This document shows, in pieces, positions 36,632-46,427 of a stretch of DNA of 64,000 nt; the first letter of the stretch is position 1, and every line of letters starts with the position of its first letter. Under the pieces are notes generated by a model. That model was not told where the DNA came from, searched no databases, and saw nothing but the letters and a program-made list of their open reading frames with translations. A program made the position numbers and the translations under genes. The stretch comes from Megamonas sp. UBA1796. Its GTDB lineage: Bacteria > Bacillota > Negativicutes > Selenomonadales > Selenomonadaceae. The stretch spans positions 160,700-224,699 of the forward strand of contig DCFU01000031.1 of NCBI GenBank assembly GCA_002319795.1, given 5' to 3'.

Positions 36632-38064
36632 GCAGGGATGTGCTGATGTTTCTGGCAGGCCGGATCCTGCTGGCTCTCGGAGGACTGCAGCTGTTACCAC
36701 TGCTTTTTTCCTTGCTGGGACCCACGGAAGAGACATGGGCTTTTGGAATTTCGGCTCTCAGCATCATGGCAGCAGGACTGGTATTTTGTTGGGGGGGCCG
36801 TCGCCACAAGGACCATATGGATGTGAGGGAAGCCGCGGCGCTCCTGTTGATCGTTTGGCTGTTGCTGGCCCTTACGGGTATGCTGCCCTATTTGTTCATA
36901 CAGCAGATGACTTGGGTGGACGCGCTATTTGAGAGTGTTTCCGGGGTTACGACTACAGGTGCTACGTGTATATCTGGTGAAGTCCCGCAGTCTCTTCTGC
37001 TTTGGCAGGGGATGACGCAGTGGATGGGGGGGCTCAGCATCCTCATATTGCTGGTTACGATTCTGCCGCAGGTCAGCGGCTGTTTTGGCCTATCCCTTTT
37101 AGTGCGGCAGAATTCGCCTGCAAGCCAGCGACTGGCTGTTATGTGGCAGGGGACGCTGCGCGTGGTCAAGGCGTATGCGCTGGTTACGGCATTGATTGTT
37201 GGGCTTTGCTGGCTTTGTGGACTGGATGGTTTTCAGGCCGTGCGTCTGGCGCTTGTGACGCTGTCCACGGGAGGCGGCTGCGATATTACATTGCGTGCGA
37301 ATGGACTGTTACAGCTTGTTGCGGCGCTGTGTATGCTGTTTGCAAGCAGCAATTTTTTATTTTATTGGTGTACCGGACAGCATACCAGGCTCCGTGCTAT
37401 CATGAAAGACAGCGAATTCAGGATATATCTGGGAATCGTATTATTTTTTGGGCTTCTGGTATCCTGGCACCTTTGGCGTATGGGAGTTTATGCTTTTGAC
37501 GATAGTCTGCGTATGGGATTTTTCCATGTAATTTCTTTTGCGAGTACGACGGGACTGGCGGCAGGGGATTTTGGGGCCTGGCCGGATTTTGACCGGTATG
37601 CACTCTTTATTCTTGCTTTTGCGGGCGGATGCATTGGTTCTGCTACAGGCGGCATTAGAATGATGCGTCTTTTGGTGCTGTTTAAGACTGCGGCCGCAGA
37701 AATGCGCCGCACATTGCATCCACATATGGTGGTGAGCATCCGGGCAGGCCATCGTCCGGTTCCGGCCAGGATAATTGGCCGTATCCTGAATTTCTTTTTT
37801 TTGTATATAATGGTATATTTTTTATTTGTATTGCTTATTTCCCTTTCTGGTCTGTCGGTGCTCGAATCTATGGGGATAGCGGCAGCTTGCCTTAGCAGTG
37901 TCGGTTCTGCATCTATGCTGGCAGACACGGCGGTCAGTTTTGCCTGCCAGCCGGACTGGGTAAAGCTTTTATGCAGTTTTCTCATGATTTTGGGACGGCT
38001 GGAGATTTTTTCGTTTTTACTTGTTTTGCAGACCGGTTTTCGCGATTTGCAGCATAAATGGTAG
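36628..38064 (+). CDS. trkH: TrkH-family potassium channel subunit (copy 1)
   Basis: The 478-residue membrane protein has four pore repeats. Filter loops are visible as TTTGATC, STGGGCD, STTGLAAGD and SVGSASM. It overlaps trkA by four bases and is followed 16 bases later by a second trkH. The third loop (STTG) is canonical; the second (STGGG) and fourth (SVGS) fit the looser TrkH pattern. Forms a K+ channel with TrkA. Confidence 0.9.
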   Translation: MSRDVLMFLAGRILLALGGLQLLPLLFSLLGPTEETWAFGISALSIMAAGLVFCWGGRRHKDHMDVREAAALLLIVWLLLALTGMLPYLFIQQMTWVDALFESVSGVTTTGATCISGEVPQSLLLWQGMTQWMGGLSILILLVTILPQVSGCFGLSLLVRQNSPASQRLAVMWQGTLRVVKAYALVTALIVGLCWLCGLDGFQAVRLALVTLSTGGGCDITLRANGLLQLVAALCMLFASSNFLFYWCTGQHTRLRAIMKDSEFRIYLGIVLFFGLLVSWHLWRMGVYAFDDSLRMGFFHVISFASTTGLAAGDFGAWPDFDRYALFILAFAGGCIGSATGGIRMMRLLVLFKTAAAEMRRTLHPHMVVSIRAGHRPVPARIIGRILNFFFLYIMVYFLFVLLISLSGLSVLESMGIAAACLSSVGSASMLADTAVSFACQPDWVKLLCSFLMILGRLEIFSFLLVLQTGFRDLQHKW

Positions 38065-38080
38065 GAGAGGAGTTCTTTCA

Positions 38081-39535
38081 TTGGATTTGCGTATAGTTGC
38101 CTGCATTCTGGGCAGGCTTTCACTGGCAGTGGGAGCAGCGTTTCTCCTGCCTTTTTTTCTGGCATTGTTTTATGCAGAATCCAGTCGGGGTGCTTTAGCG
38201 GCAGCCATCCTCATCTGCGCTGCGGTGGGCGGTGGTCTTATGCTCTGGGGCAGGCTGGTGCGTGGGAACCTTACGATGCGTGAGGGTATTGCTATTACAG
38301 GGCTTGGCTGGATACTGGTGATATTTCTGAGTATGATTCCCTATGTTGCAGGCGGATATCTTTCCGTACTCGATAGTGTAGTGGAATCAATTTCCGGTCT
38401 TTCGGGCACAGGCGCGACGGTTATTGACCATCTTGAAGTATTGCCACAAAGTATTTTATTATGGCGCGGTCTTACGCATTGGTTCGGCGGCCTTGGCATC
38501 CTGGTTATTTTTATCGCACTGTTGCCGCAGATTGGCCATAGCGCAGTGTATATGTTCAATGCCGAAAGTACAGGGCCATCTTCTGAGCGCGTGCTGCCAC
38601 GCATAAAATCGATGGCGGAGGCACTCTTCTGTGTATATCTTGCTTTTACGGCCGCGGCGACAGTCGTATATATGTTTTGTGGCATGGAGCCGCTTACTGC
38701 TCTGGACCATGCCTTTTCGACGATTGCCACGGGTGGGTTTTCAACTTACGATAACAATGCCATGCATTTTGATAATCTGGCAACGGAGCTTTGCATCACC
38801 TTTTTTATGTTTATTTCAAGCGCGAACTTTGGAATGTATGTCCGGGCATGGAAGAGGGGTATCCACGTCATATGGCAGGATATGGAGTTCCGGGTGTACC
38901 TGGGTATTGTATTGGTCATGACGCTGCTTATTGCTGTAAACCTTATTACTGAAATGCATCTGCCCGGAGAGCAGGCCCTTCGGGAATCCTTGTTCCAGGT
39001 AGTATCGCTTTCTTCGACCACAGGGTTTGTTTCGGCAGATTTCGATGTATGGCCGTCTTTTTCCAAGGTATGCCTGCTGCTTTTGATGCTGGTGGGCGGC
39101 TGCGCGGGCTCTACCGCCGGAGGGCTTAAGGTCTGTCGTATTGCACTGCTGGTAAAATCTGTATATATTATTATCTGGCAAAAGCTTCATCCACGCATGT
39201 TGGAGCATGTGCGGTTTGGTAAAAAAGCAGCGGCAGAAGAAATCCTTTTCGGGATAGGACGCTTTTTCTTTGTTTATATTATGTTCTGTGTCTTATGGGC
39301 GATGCTCATGATCTTGGATGGTGTCCCGCCTCTGGATGCCATCGGAATCAGTATCTCTACGATGGGCAGCGTGGGCCCTGGCTTCGGTATAGCGGGGGCG
39401 ACTTGTACCTATTCCTCCTTGCCGGATTTCAGCAAAGTTGTGGTCTGCATATCGATGCTGCTTGGGCGGTTGGAGATATTTACCATATTAGCGATGCTGT
39501 CGCCGGAGTTCTGGAGAAGGACGAAGGGATGGTAA
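38081..39535 (+). CDS. trkH: TrkH-family potassium channel subunit (copy 2)
   Basis: This 484-residue second TrkH lies in tandem with the first. Filter loops are SGTGATV, ATGGFSTYD, STTGFVSAD and TMGSVGP. Start is a TTG at 38081 with GGAGAGGAG nine bases upstream; the 38021 in-frame start lies inside copy 1. Sequence similarity to copy 1 is clear in layout but diverged, so this is an old duplication. The single upstream TrkA may serve both. Confidence 0.9.
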   Translation: MDLRIVACILGRLSLAVGAAFLLPFFLALFYAESSRGALAAAILICAAVGGGLMLWGRLVRGNLTMREGIAITGLGWILVIFLSMIPYVAGGYLSVLDSVVESISGLSGTGATVIDHLEVLPQSILLWRGLTHWFGGLGILVIFIALLPQIGHSAVYMFNAESTGPSSERVLPRIKSMAEALFCVYLAFTAAATVVYMFCGMEPLTALDHAFSTIATGGFSTYDNNAMHFDNLATELCITFFMFISSANFGMYVRAWKRGIHVIWQDMEFRVYLGIVLVMTLLIAVNLITEMHLPGEQALRESLFQVVSLSSTTGFVSADFDVWPSFSKVCLLLLMLVGGCAGSTAGGLKVCRIALLVKSVYIIIWQKLHPRMLEHVRFGKKAAAEEILFGIGRFFFVYIMFCVLWAMLMILDGVPPLDAIGISISTMGSVGPGFGIAGATCTYSSLPDFSKVVVCISMLLGRLEIFTILAMLSPEFWRRTKGW

Positions 39536-39541
39536 TATAAA

Positions 39542-39584
39542 CGGCTCCACCAGTCTTGGGGGCTGGTGCTGAAATTTCAGGAGC
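39542..39584 (+). terminator. hairpin between convergent trkH and lysR
   Basis: GGCTCC...GGAGCC encloses CACCAGTC...GGCTGGTG, a two-level hairpin a few bases after the trkH stop. There is no T run, so it is a weak terminator candidate. Confidence 0.4.
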
Positions 39585-40512
39585 CCTGGTCCACAGCCTC
39601 CTGCTTGAAATATTCTATGGCAAGTCCGATAAACAGCTTGGCGGATTTTGTTTGGTAGGCGCCTTTTTTATAGACGGCGCAAAGCTCCCATTCGGGATTG
39701 GACGGCAGCCTGTAATAGGCAATTTTATCCGGATATTTGCAATACTCCCTGGGAAGGATTGTGCAGCCCAGGGAGTTTTTTATCATGGTGCAGATCGTCT
39801 TGTTGCTGGCAGTCTCAAACAGGATATTAGGGACAAAGCCGGCATTTTTGAATTGGGCGTCAAGGATGCCGGACATAGTGGAGTTCCTGAACATAAGGAT
39901 GAAAGGCTCTTCTTTGAAAAGGCTCAGCTCAATGAACGGAAGTTCGGAAACTGCAGTACCCGGTGGTGCAGCATGCCGTGCCAGGGGATGGATGCGGGGA
40001 ACGGCAAAGAGAAAAGGCTCGTTGAGGATATGGATATATTCATTGCCGGGAAGTTTATTTGTTTCCGTCAAGGTAACGAAGCCCAGATCAATATAGCCTT
40101 TGACAATCTGGGAAAGTTGGTCGTGTACACGCATTTCCTGTGGTTCGACAATGATTTTGGGAAATCTATGGTGGAATTCCGGGTATATGGAGGTGAACAT
40201 ATTGATGCCGCGTTCCGGCGTGAGGGCTACCGAAAGATGCCCCAGGCTGTTGTTGGCCATATCGTGGATAATGTTGTAAGCTTCTTTTTTCTTTTGCAGG
40301 ATTTCCCGTCCATATTTGATGTAGACTTCGCCGGCATCGGTGGGATGGAAATTATTCTTACACCGATGGAACAGCTGAATGCCGAGTTCTGCTTCAAGTT
40401 TCAAAAGCTGCTGGTTCAGGGCAGACTGTGTGATATAGAGTTTTTCTGCGGCGCGCGTGATACCGTTTTCATCTGCGATTTTGACGATATATTCGATTAG
40501 TTTGAGATCCAT
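39577..40512 (-). CDS. LysR-family regulator, probably of glucarate use
   Basis: The 311-residue protein has an N-terminal winged helix (GITRAAEKLYITQSALNQQLLKLEA, residues 18-43) and a periplasmic-binding-like effector domain. ATG 40512 with an AAGGA site is used; the 15-residue extension to 40557 is basic and unsupported. It is divergent from gudD. A repeat TTGCA-N8-TGCAA at 40609-40626, overlapping a TACAAT -10 at 40627, may be its site. Confidence 0.85.
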   Translation of the reverse strand: MDLKLIEYIVKIADENGITRAAEKLYITQSALNQQLLKLEAELGIQLFHRCKNNFHPTDAGEVYIKYGREILQKKKEAYNIIHDMANNSLGHLSVALTPERGINMFTSIYPEFHHRFPKIIVEPQEMRVHDQLSQIVKGYIDLGFVTLTETNKLPGNEYIHILNEPFLFAVPRIHPLARHAAPPGTAVSELPFIELSLFKEEPFILMFRNSTMSGILDAQFKNAGFVPNILFETASNKTICTMIKNSLGCTILPREYCKYPDKIAYYRLPSNPEWELCAVYKKGAYQTKSAKLFIGLAIEYFKQEAVDQGS

Positions 40513-40686
40513 AGCAGGTTCCTTTCGTGACTTAGAATTTCTTATGCAAATCATCATTTTATAAAGTTTGAATTATTCTATATAATATATTACAATATTT
40601 TATGAAAATTGCAATAAGAACTGCAATACAATGTGATGCGAAAACTACAGCATTATAGATGATTTTAAGTGATGGAGGGAAAAACT

Positions 40687-42015
40687 ATGATACCAGTAAT
40701 CGAAAAGATGGAAGTCTATCCTGTAGCCGGAAAGGACTGCATGGAATTGAACCTCAGCGGGGCGCATGCGCCTTATTTCACGCGCAATGTTGTCGTGCTG
40801 ACGGATTCAACCGGTGCGACCGGTGTCGGTGAGGTGCCGGGCGGGCAGAAAATCACGAAGGCATTGGAGGAAAGCGCCCCCATTGTAGAGGGAACGAAGA
40901 TTTCGGAATTCCGCAGCACAATGCTGAAAGTGAAGGCGATGCTCGACGGAAAGGGTGAGGCGGATGTGCGCGGCAATCAGACCTTTGATTTGCGGACCGG
41001 CGTGCATGTGCTTACGGCCATCGAAGCGCCATGTCTTGATCTTTTGGGAAAGTTCCTGGAGGTTCCGGCCTGTGAGCTCCTGGGTGACGGACAGCAAAGA
41101 GACCGTGTGCGCATGTTAGGATACCTTTTCTTTGTAGGTGACCGGAAAAAAACAGAGCTCCCATATGCAGACGAACTTGATTCCTCCTGTGACTGGTACA
41201 GACTTCGTCATGAGGAAGCTCTGAATGCTGAGACAATCGTGGCTATGGCCAGGGCAGTGCAGGAAAAATACGGTTTCATTGATTTTAAATTGAAAGGCGG
41301 CGTGCTGGCAGGCGACGAGGAGATGGATGTAATCCGCGCGATGAAGAAGGAATTCCCGGATGCCCGCATCGATCTTGATCCAAACGGAGCATGGTCGCTT
41401 GAGGATGCCTGCCGCTATGTCAAGGGCATGCAGGGAATTCTAACCTACTGCGAGGATCCCTGCGGTCCCGAGGGTGTTTATTCCGGACGCGAGGTCATGA
41501 GTGAATTCCGCCGCCGTACAGGCTTCCCAACGGCTACCAACATGATAGCGACGGACTGGAGACAGATCGGGCACTCGCTGGAGTCGCAGGCCGTCGATAT
41601 CGTACTGGCCGATCCACACTTTTGGACCATGGCGGGTTCGGTGCGTGTAGGACAGATGTGTCATGCATTTGGTTATACCTGGGGTTCTCACTCCAATAAC
41701 CATTTCGATATTTCGCTGGCGATGTGTACGCAGGTCGGAGCTGCGGTTCCTGGCGAGTATAATGCGCTTGATACCCACTGGATCTGGCAAGAGGGCATTG
41801 AACGCCTCACGAAGGAACCGCTGCAGATCCAGAATGGCTGTGTAGAGGTTCCGAAGAAGCCAGGACTTGGCGTCGAGGCGGATATGGATCAGATAAGGAA
41901 GGCACATCAGGTTTATCTGGATAACTGCCTTGGAGCCAGGAATGATGCTCTGGGCATGCAATATCTGATTCCGGGCTGGAAGTTCGATTCGAAGAAACCC
42001 TGCCTTGTAAGATAA
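40687..42015 (+). CDS. gudD: glucarate dehydratase
   Basis: This 442-residue enolase-superfamily enzyme dehydrates D-glucarate (or L-idarate) to 5-keto-4-deoxyglucarate. Catalytic features are KLKGG with the K-x-K base pair near residue 205, metal ligands in DLDPNGAW and CEDPCG, and the His of GSHSNNHFD near residue 340. GGAGGG precedes ATG 40687. It is controlled presumably by the divergent LysR gene. The next steps (GarL/GudX-type enzymes) are not in the window; the ACS transporter at 16995 is a possible but distant importer. Confidence 0.93.
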   Translation: MIPVIEKMEVYPVAGKDCMELNLSGAHAPYFTRNVVVLTDSTGATGVGEVPGGQKITKALEESAPIVEGTKISEFRSTMLKVKAMLDGKGEADVRGNQTFDLRTGVHVLTAIEAPCLDLLGKFLEVPACELLGDGQQRDRVRMLGYLFFVGDRKKTELPYADELDSSCDWYRLRHEEALNAETIVAMARAVQEKYGFIDFKLKGGVLAGDEEMDVIRAMKKEFPDARIDLDPNGAWSLEDACRYVKGMQGILTYCEDPCGPEGVYSGREVMSEFRRRTGFPTATNMIATDWRQIGHSLESQAVDIVLADPHFWTMAGSVRVGQMCHAFGYTWGSHSNNHFDISLAMCTQVGAAVPGEYNALDTHWIWQEGIERLTKEPLQIQNGCVEVPKKPGLGVEADMDQIRKAHQVYLDNCLGARNDALGMQYLIPGWKFDSKKPCLVR

Positions 42016-42024
42016 AAAATAGGG

Positions 42025-42072
42025 AAAAGGTGCTGTGCTGGTGAAAGGTTTTGCCGGCAGCACCTTTTCTTT
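42025..42072 (+). terminator. terminator of gudD
   Basis: AAAAGGTGCTG pairs with CAGCACCTTTT around a CTGG/CCGG inner region, followed by CTTTG. The next 220 bases to 42296 have no ORF I accept. Confidence 0.8.
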
Positions 42073-42296
42073 GTTTTTGGTTGCAAAGGGTGGTGCATTC
42101 TGGAGAAGAAAAAATTTCTGCTCAGCGGGACTGCCTCTTGCTTATACCCTGCATCGCATGGTATGCTGAATAGACAGAAGCCGATTTCATCCATCAATGT
42201 ACAGAGCAATCGTTCGTTTTTTGTGGCATAGCCTTGTATATTATTTGGCTGATTGCGTGCGTATTTTTTACGAATCAGGAAAAGGAGATATTGGAA

Positions 42297-42929
42297 ATGA
42301 AGATAGCTTTGATCAATGAAAATTCCCAGGCGGACAAAAATGCGATGATTTATGAGGAACTGCAAAAGGCTGCGCAGGCAGCGGGACATGAAGTGTATAA
42401 TTATGGCATGTTCTCATCGAAAGATAAGAGACAGCTGACTTATGTGCAGAACGGTCTGCTGGCTTCTATTCTGCTCACTGCTAAGGCAGCTGATTTTGTA
42501 GTTACGGGTTGTGGAACTGGCGAGGGTGCTATGCTGGCGTCGAACAGTTTTCCAAATGTGCTTTGCGGACATGTAACGAATGCGCAGGATGCTTATTTGT
42601 TTGGGCAAATCAACGATGGCAACGCTGTATCCATCCCGTTTGCGCAGAATTTTGGCTGGGGCGGCGAGCTGCAGCTCCGGTATTTGTTTGAAAAACTGTT
42701 TTCGGAGTCTTTTGGCGGTGGATACCCAAAGGAAAGAGTCGAGCCGGAGCAGCGCAATAAGAAGATACTGGATAAAGTCAAGGCTGTCACCTATAAGCCG
42801 TTATTGGACATATTGAAGGAAATGGACCAGGATCTTTTAAAGTCAGCTATTGATGATGAAAGTTTCATAAAGAATTTTTATCCGAACTGTAAGGATCAGG
42901 AAATCGCAGCGTATCTGAAGTCATTATAA
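42297..42929 (+). CDS. RpiB/LacAB-family sugar-phosphate isomerase, long form
   Basis: The 210-residue protein has an RpiB-type fold in residues 1-150, with GCGTGEGAMLASN, the anion-hole loop of the family, near residue 70. About 60 extra residues follow at the C-terminus. It interconverts aldose and ketose phosphates. ATG 42297 follows AAAGGAG; the 42234 start would add a hydrophobic tail. It is a single-gene unit after gudD. Which sugar phosphate it uses is unknown. Confidence 0.82.
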   Translation: MKIALINENSQADKNAMIYEELQKAAQAAGHEVYNYGMFSSKDKRQLTYVQNGLLASILLTAKAADFVVTGCGTGEGAMLASNSFPNVLCGHVTNAQDAYLFGQINDGNAVSIPFAQNFGWGGELQLRYLFEKLFSESFGGGYPKERVEPEQRNKKILDKVKAVTYKPLLDILKEMDQDLLKSAIDDESFIKNFYPNCKDQEIAAYLKSL

Positions 42930-42949
42930 AAGCTGCGTATTGTGAAGAA

Positions 42950-42994
42950 GCACCTCTTTGCCAGGAAAACTCCGGGAAAGGGGTGCGTTTTTTT
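42950..42994 (+). terminator. terminator after the isomerase gene
   Basis: GCACCTCTTT-CC folds on GG-AAAGGGGTGC and ends with seven T. Confidence 0.8.
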
Positions 42995-43067
42995 ATGAGA
43001 CTGCTATATAATAAACAACGAAAATGAATTTAATTCAATTTCACATTACATATTAAGCCTATAGGGA

Positions 43068-43096
43068 TTGACAATTAAATCAAAAAACCCTACAAT
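43068..43096 (+). promoter_or_regulatory. suf operon promoter
   Basis: TTGACA at 43068-43073 and TACAAT at 43091-43096 are separated by 17 bases, giving a near-consensus vegetative promoter with a 70-base leader. An IscR-like site was looked for but only a poor match was found. Confidence 0.75.
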
Positions 43097-43169
43097 AAAA
43101 TTAATCCCGAGTATTTTAGTGAGAATTAAAATTAAATGATGTATATATAAATGAAGGGGCGAATGCAAA

Positions 43170-43919
43170 GTGGCAGAAAAATCATTGGAAATTAAGGATC
43201 TCCATGCGAGTGTGGAGGGAAATGAGATATTGAAGGGTCTCGATCTCTGTATGAACAAGGGTGAGATTCATGTTATCCTCGGGCCGAACGGCTCGGGAAA
43301 ATCGACGCTCATGAATGTGCTTATGGGCCATCCAAAGTATGAGGTCACGTCCGGCACAATGGAATTCGAAGGTGAGGATGTCTGCCCACTAAAGACCTTT
43401 GAACGTGCGCGCAAGGGAATCTTCTTGTCATTCCAGACGCCGGAGGAGATTCCAGGCATCACGGTTGAGAATATGCTGCGCACGGCGAAGCAGGCCATGA
43501 CGGGGCAGAGTGTGAAGATCCTTGCGTTTCGCAAGAAGCTGCAAAAGACGATGGAGCAGCTTAAGATGGATCCGTCCTATGCGGAGCGCTACATGAATGT
43601 AGGTTTCTCCGGCGGTGAAAAGAAGCGCAATGAGATATTGCAGCTTTTGATGCTGGAACCGAAGCTCGCGCTGCTTGACGAAACGGATTCTGGACTTGAT
43701 GTCGATGCCGTGCAGATTGTATCGCATGGTGTGAGTGCCTTCCACAATGAAGAAAATGCCTGTCTTATCATCACCCACAATACGCGTATCCTGAAGCAGC
43801 TCAAGGTGGATCGGGTGCATGTGCTCATGGGTGGGCGCATTGTGGAAGAGGGTGGAGCCGGGCTCATAGAGGAAATCAATCGCCGCGGCTTTACGCATAT
43901 TCTGGACGCGGCAAAGTGA
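43170..43919 (+). CDS. sufC: Fe-S assembly ATPase SufC
   Basis: This 249-residue ABC-type ATPase has Walker A (GPNGSGKST), the SufC-specific signature (FSGGEKKRNEI) and Walker B (LALLDETDSGLD). It powers the SufBCD scaffold that builds [4Fe-4S] clusters. Start is a GTG at 43170 with AAGGGG upstream. It is the first gene of sufCBDSU. Confidence 0.95.
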   Translation: MAEKSLEIKDLHASVEGNEILKGLDLCMNKGEIHVILGPNGSGKSTLMNVLMGHPKYEVTSGTMEFEGEDVCPLKTFERARKGIFLSFQTPEEIPGITVENMLRTAKQAMTGQSVKILAFRKKLQKTMEQLKMDPSYAERYMNVGFSGGEKKRNEILQLLMLEPKLALLDETDSGLDVDAVQIVSHGVSAFHNEENACLIITHNTRILKQLKVDRVHVLMGGRIVEEGGAGLIEEINRRGFTHILDAAK

Positions 43920-43929
43920 GGGAAAGGCT

Positions 43930-45336
43930 ATGGAAAAGAAAAAGACCTTTATTGAGGATATAGAGCGTACGCTCTATGACATAAAAAATGAAGACAAGCC
44001 AATTTACCAGACGCAGCAGGGACTTACCGCAGACATTATACGTGACATCTCACAGCAGAAGCATGATCCTGCATGGATGCTCGAATTCCGGCTAAAATCC
44101 CTGGATGTATACCATCAGCTGGCTTTGCCAAGCTGGGGGCCAGACCTTTCGGAACTTCATATGGATGAAATCGTGACTTATGTCAGGCCGGACGCGAAGA
44201 TGACCGGCAACTGGCAGGAGGTCCCGAAGGATATAAAGGATACCTTTGACCGGTTGGGTATACCGGAGGCAGAGAAGACCTCGCTCGCGGGTGTAGGCGC
44301 ACAATACGATTCTGAGGTTGTGTATCACAGTATACAGGAGAGCCTCACGAAGCAGGGCGTTGTTTATACGGATATGGAAACGGCACTCCGGGAGCACGAG
44401 GATATCGTGAAAGAATATTTCATGAAACTTGTGCCGCCGAAGGATCATAAGTTTGCCGCATTGCATGGCGCAGTCTGGTCGGGCGGTTCGTTCGTCTATG
44501 TGCCGGAAGGCGTACAGGTGAAGATTCCGCTGCAATCGTATTTCCGCCTCAATGCACCGGGGGCGGGGCAGTTTGAGCATACGCTCATCATCGTGGAAAA
44601 GGGAGCGAGCCTGCATTTCATCGAAGGCTGCTCGGCGCCGAAATACAACGTGACGAATCTGCACGCGGGCTGTGTTGAGCTTTATGTAAAGGAAGGTGCG
44701 CGGCTGCGTTACTCGACGATTGAGAACTGGTCACGCAATATGATGAACCTCAACACGAAGCGTGCGCTCGTAGAAAAGGATGGCATCATCGAATGGGTGT
44801 CTGGCTCCTTCGGGTCTCATATCTCTATGCTCTATCCCTGCAGTATTCTGCATGGGGAACATGCCAGATGTGATTTCACGGGAGTGACCTTCGCTTCACA
44901 CGGGCAGCACCTTGACACGGGGGCGAGTGTGATCCATGCAGCGCCGTATACTTTGTCCAATATCAGTACGCGTTCCATATCCAAGGCCGGGGGCATCGCG
45001 CTTTACAGAAGTGCCGTGAAGGTCACTGAAAAGGCGCACCATGCGAAATCCTCGGTGAATTGTGAATCGCTTATGCTGGACGATATTTCACGTTCGGATA
45101 CGCTGCCGGTCATGGATATCCAGGGTGACGAGGCGGATATCGGTCACGAGGCCAGAATCGGGCGTATCAGTGATGAGGCTGTGTTCTATCTCATGAGCCG
45201 CGGCATTAGTGAGGAGGAGGCGCGTGCGATGATCGTGCGTGGCTTTGTGGAGCCGATTGCGAAGGCGCTGCCGTTGGAATACGCCGTAGAGATGAATAAT
45301 CTCGTCAATCTCGAGCTTGAAGGTACGATGGGATAA
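43930..45336 (+). CDS. sufB: Fe-S cluster scaffold SufB
   Basis: This 468-residue scaffold has the SufB core beta-helix. Landmarks are VWSGGSFVYVPEGV, HFIEGCSAPKYN (conserved Cys region), TIENWSRN and the C-terminal SRGISEEEARAMIVRGF. It pairs with SufD and SufC; length and motifs are normal. Ten bases separate it from sufC. Confidence 0.95.
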   Translation: MEKKKTFIEDIERTLYDIKNEDKPIYQTQQGLTADIIRDISQQKHDPAWMLEFRLKSLDVYHQLALPSWGPDLSELHMDEIVTYVRPDAKMTGNWQEVPKDIKDTFDRLGIPEAEKTSLAGVGAQYDSEVVYHSIQESLTKQGVVYTDMETALREHEDIVKEYFMKLVPPKDHKFAALHGAVWSGGSFVYVPEGVQVKIPLQSYFRLNAPGAGQFEHTLIIVEKGASLHFIEGCSAPKYNVTNLHAGCVELYVKEGARLRYSTIENWSRNMMNLNTKRALVEKDGIIEWVSGSFGSHISMLYPCSILHGEHARCDFTGVTFASHGQHLDTGASVIHAAPYTLSNISTRSISKAGGIALYRSAVKVTEKAHHAKSSVNCESLMLDDISRSDTLPVMDIQGDEADIGHEARIGRISDEAVFYLMSRGISEEEARAMIVRGFVEPIAKALPLEYAVEMNNLVNLELEGTMG

Positions 45337-45347
45337 GGAGGAACATC

Positions 45348-46427
45348 ATGAAACAGGAAATATACAGCCCGATTCCGGAACGCACCTGGCGCTGGCTTGG
45401 CGTGAATGATACACGTTACAGCCTCCCAACGGCCGAAGTCGGTAGCTACAATAAATCGCCGCTTGCGGCACCGGATGCAAGGGTACGTGCTATTGAGGAA
45501 CTGCCTGAAAAATTCAGGGAGTTTGTCCAAAAAGCAGAGAATGCTGCAGTGCCGCCTGCTGCGGCTTTCGTAGAGGAAAAGAAAAACAGCGGCAGCTTTA
45601 TTGAAATTGCCGCGAACGATACGGTAGAAACCCCGATTTACCTCGATTACATACTGGATGAGGCTTCTCCTGTGCTCGTTGATGAGCAGTTTATCTATGC
45701 AAGGCGGGGCAGCAAGGCCACGGTTGTCATCTCTTATCGTGGTGACGGAGCGTTTCACCGCGGGCTCACGCGTATCTACGCAGAACCGGAGGCAGAGATC
45801 CATCTGGTAAAGGTACAACTCCTTTCTACACAGACAAACCATGCGGACAGCGTGGGTGTCTATGTGGATAAAGATGCTTGCTTCCGTTTTACGGCGGCAG
45901 AGCCGGGGGCAGCTGAATCGGCGACGACGCTTATGGTACAGCTGGCAGGCGATAACGGCGAGGCGGATTGTGAGTCGCTGTATTTTGGCGACGAGACGCG
46001 CAGCATCGATATGAACTACATCCTGCGCCAACAGGGAAAAAACACCACGGCTTCCATGGAGGTGCATGGTGCGCTGCTCGATGAGAGCCAGAAGATCTTT
46101 CGCGGCACACTTGATTTTCAGCGCGGCGCCAAAGGCTCCGTCGGCCGTGAGAATGAGGAGGTCGTGCTGCTTTCACCGAAGGTGCGGAACCGTTCCGTTC
46201 CACTCATGCTTTCAGGCGAAGATGATGTCGATGGGCATCATGCCGTAAGCATCGGGAAAATGGATGAAAATAAACTTTTTTATCTCATGAGCCGGGGGCT
46301 CGACCTCCCGGAAGCGCAGCGTCTTGTCGTTGAGGCAGCTTTCAATCCGGTTTTAGAGCGCGTACCGCTGGAGAGTCTGCGCGCGGAAATTAATGCATAT
46401 ATTCAAAGGAGGCTTTGCCATGCGTGA
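45348..46427 (+). CDS. sufD: Fe-S assembly protein SufD
   Basis: This 359-residue SufB paralogue is shorter at the N-terminus. The C-terminal family motif YLMSRGLDLPEAQRLVVEA and the ADCESLYFGDE-like mid strand are visible. It forms the SufBC2D complex. GGAGG lies upstream, and its end overlaps sufS by eight bases. Confidence 0.92.
   Translation: MKQEIYSPIPERTWRWLGVNDTRYSLPTAEVGSYNKSPLAAPDARVRAIEELPEKFREFVQKAENAAVPPAAAFVEEKKNSGSFIEIAANDTVETPIYLDYILDEASPVLVDEQFIYARRGSKATVVISYRGDGAFHRGLTRIYAEPEAEIHLVKVQLLSTQTNHADSVGVYVDKDACFRFTAAEPGAAESATTLMVQLAGDNGEADCESLYFGDETRSIDMNYILRQQGKNTTASMEVHGALLDESQKIFRGTLDFQRGAKGSVGRENEEVVLLSPKVRNRSVPLMLSGEDDVDGHHAVSIGKMDENKLFYLMSRGLDLPEAQRLVVEAAFNPVLERVPLESLRAEINAYIQRRLCHA

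Noticed and set aside
43040..43067. Third CymR-like repeat upstream of the suf -35
   Set aside because: The left half TACATAT is close, but the right half does not match the ATATGTT pattern.
43097..43135. IscR-type operator at the suf promoter
   Set aside because: GAGTATTTTAGTGAG resembles the core, but the outer arms do not pair well; no three-Cys Rrf2 regulator is in the window.
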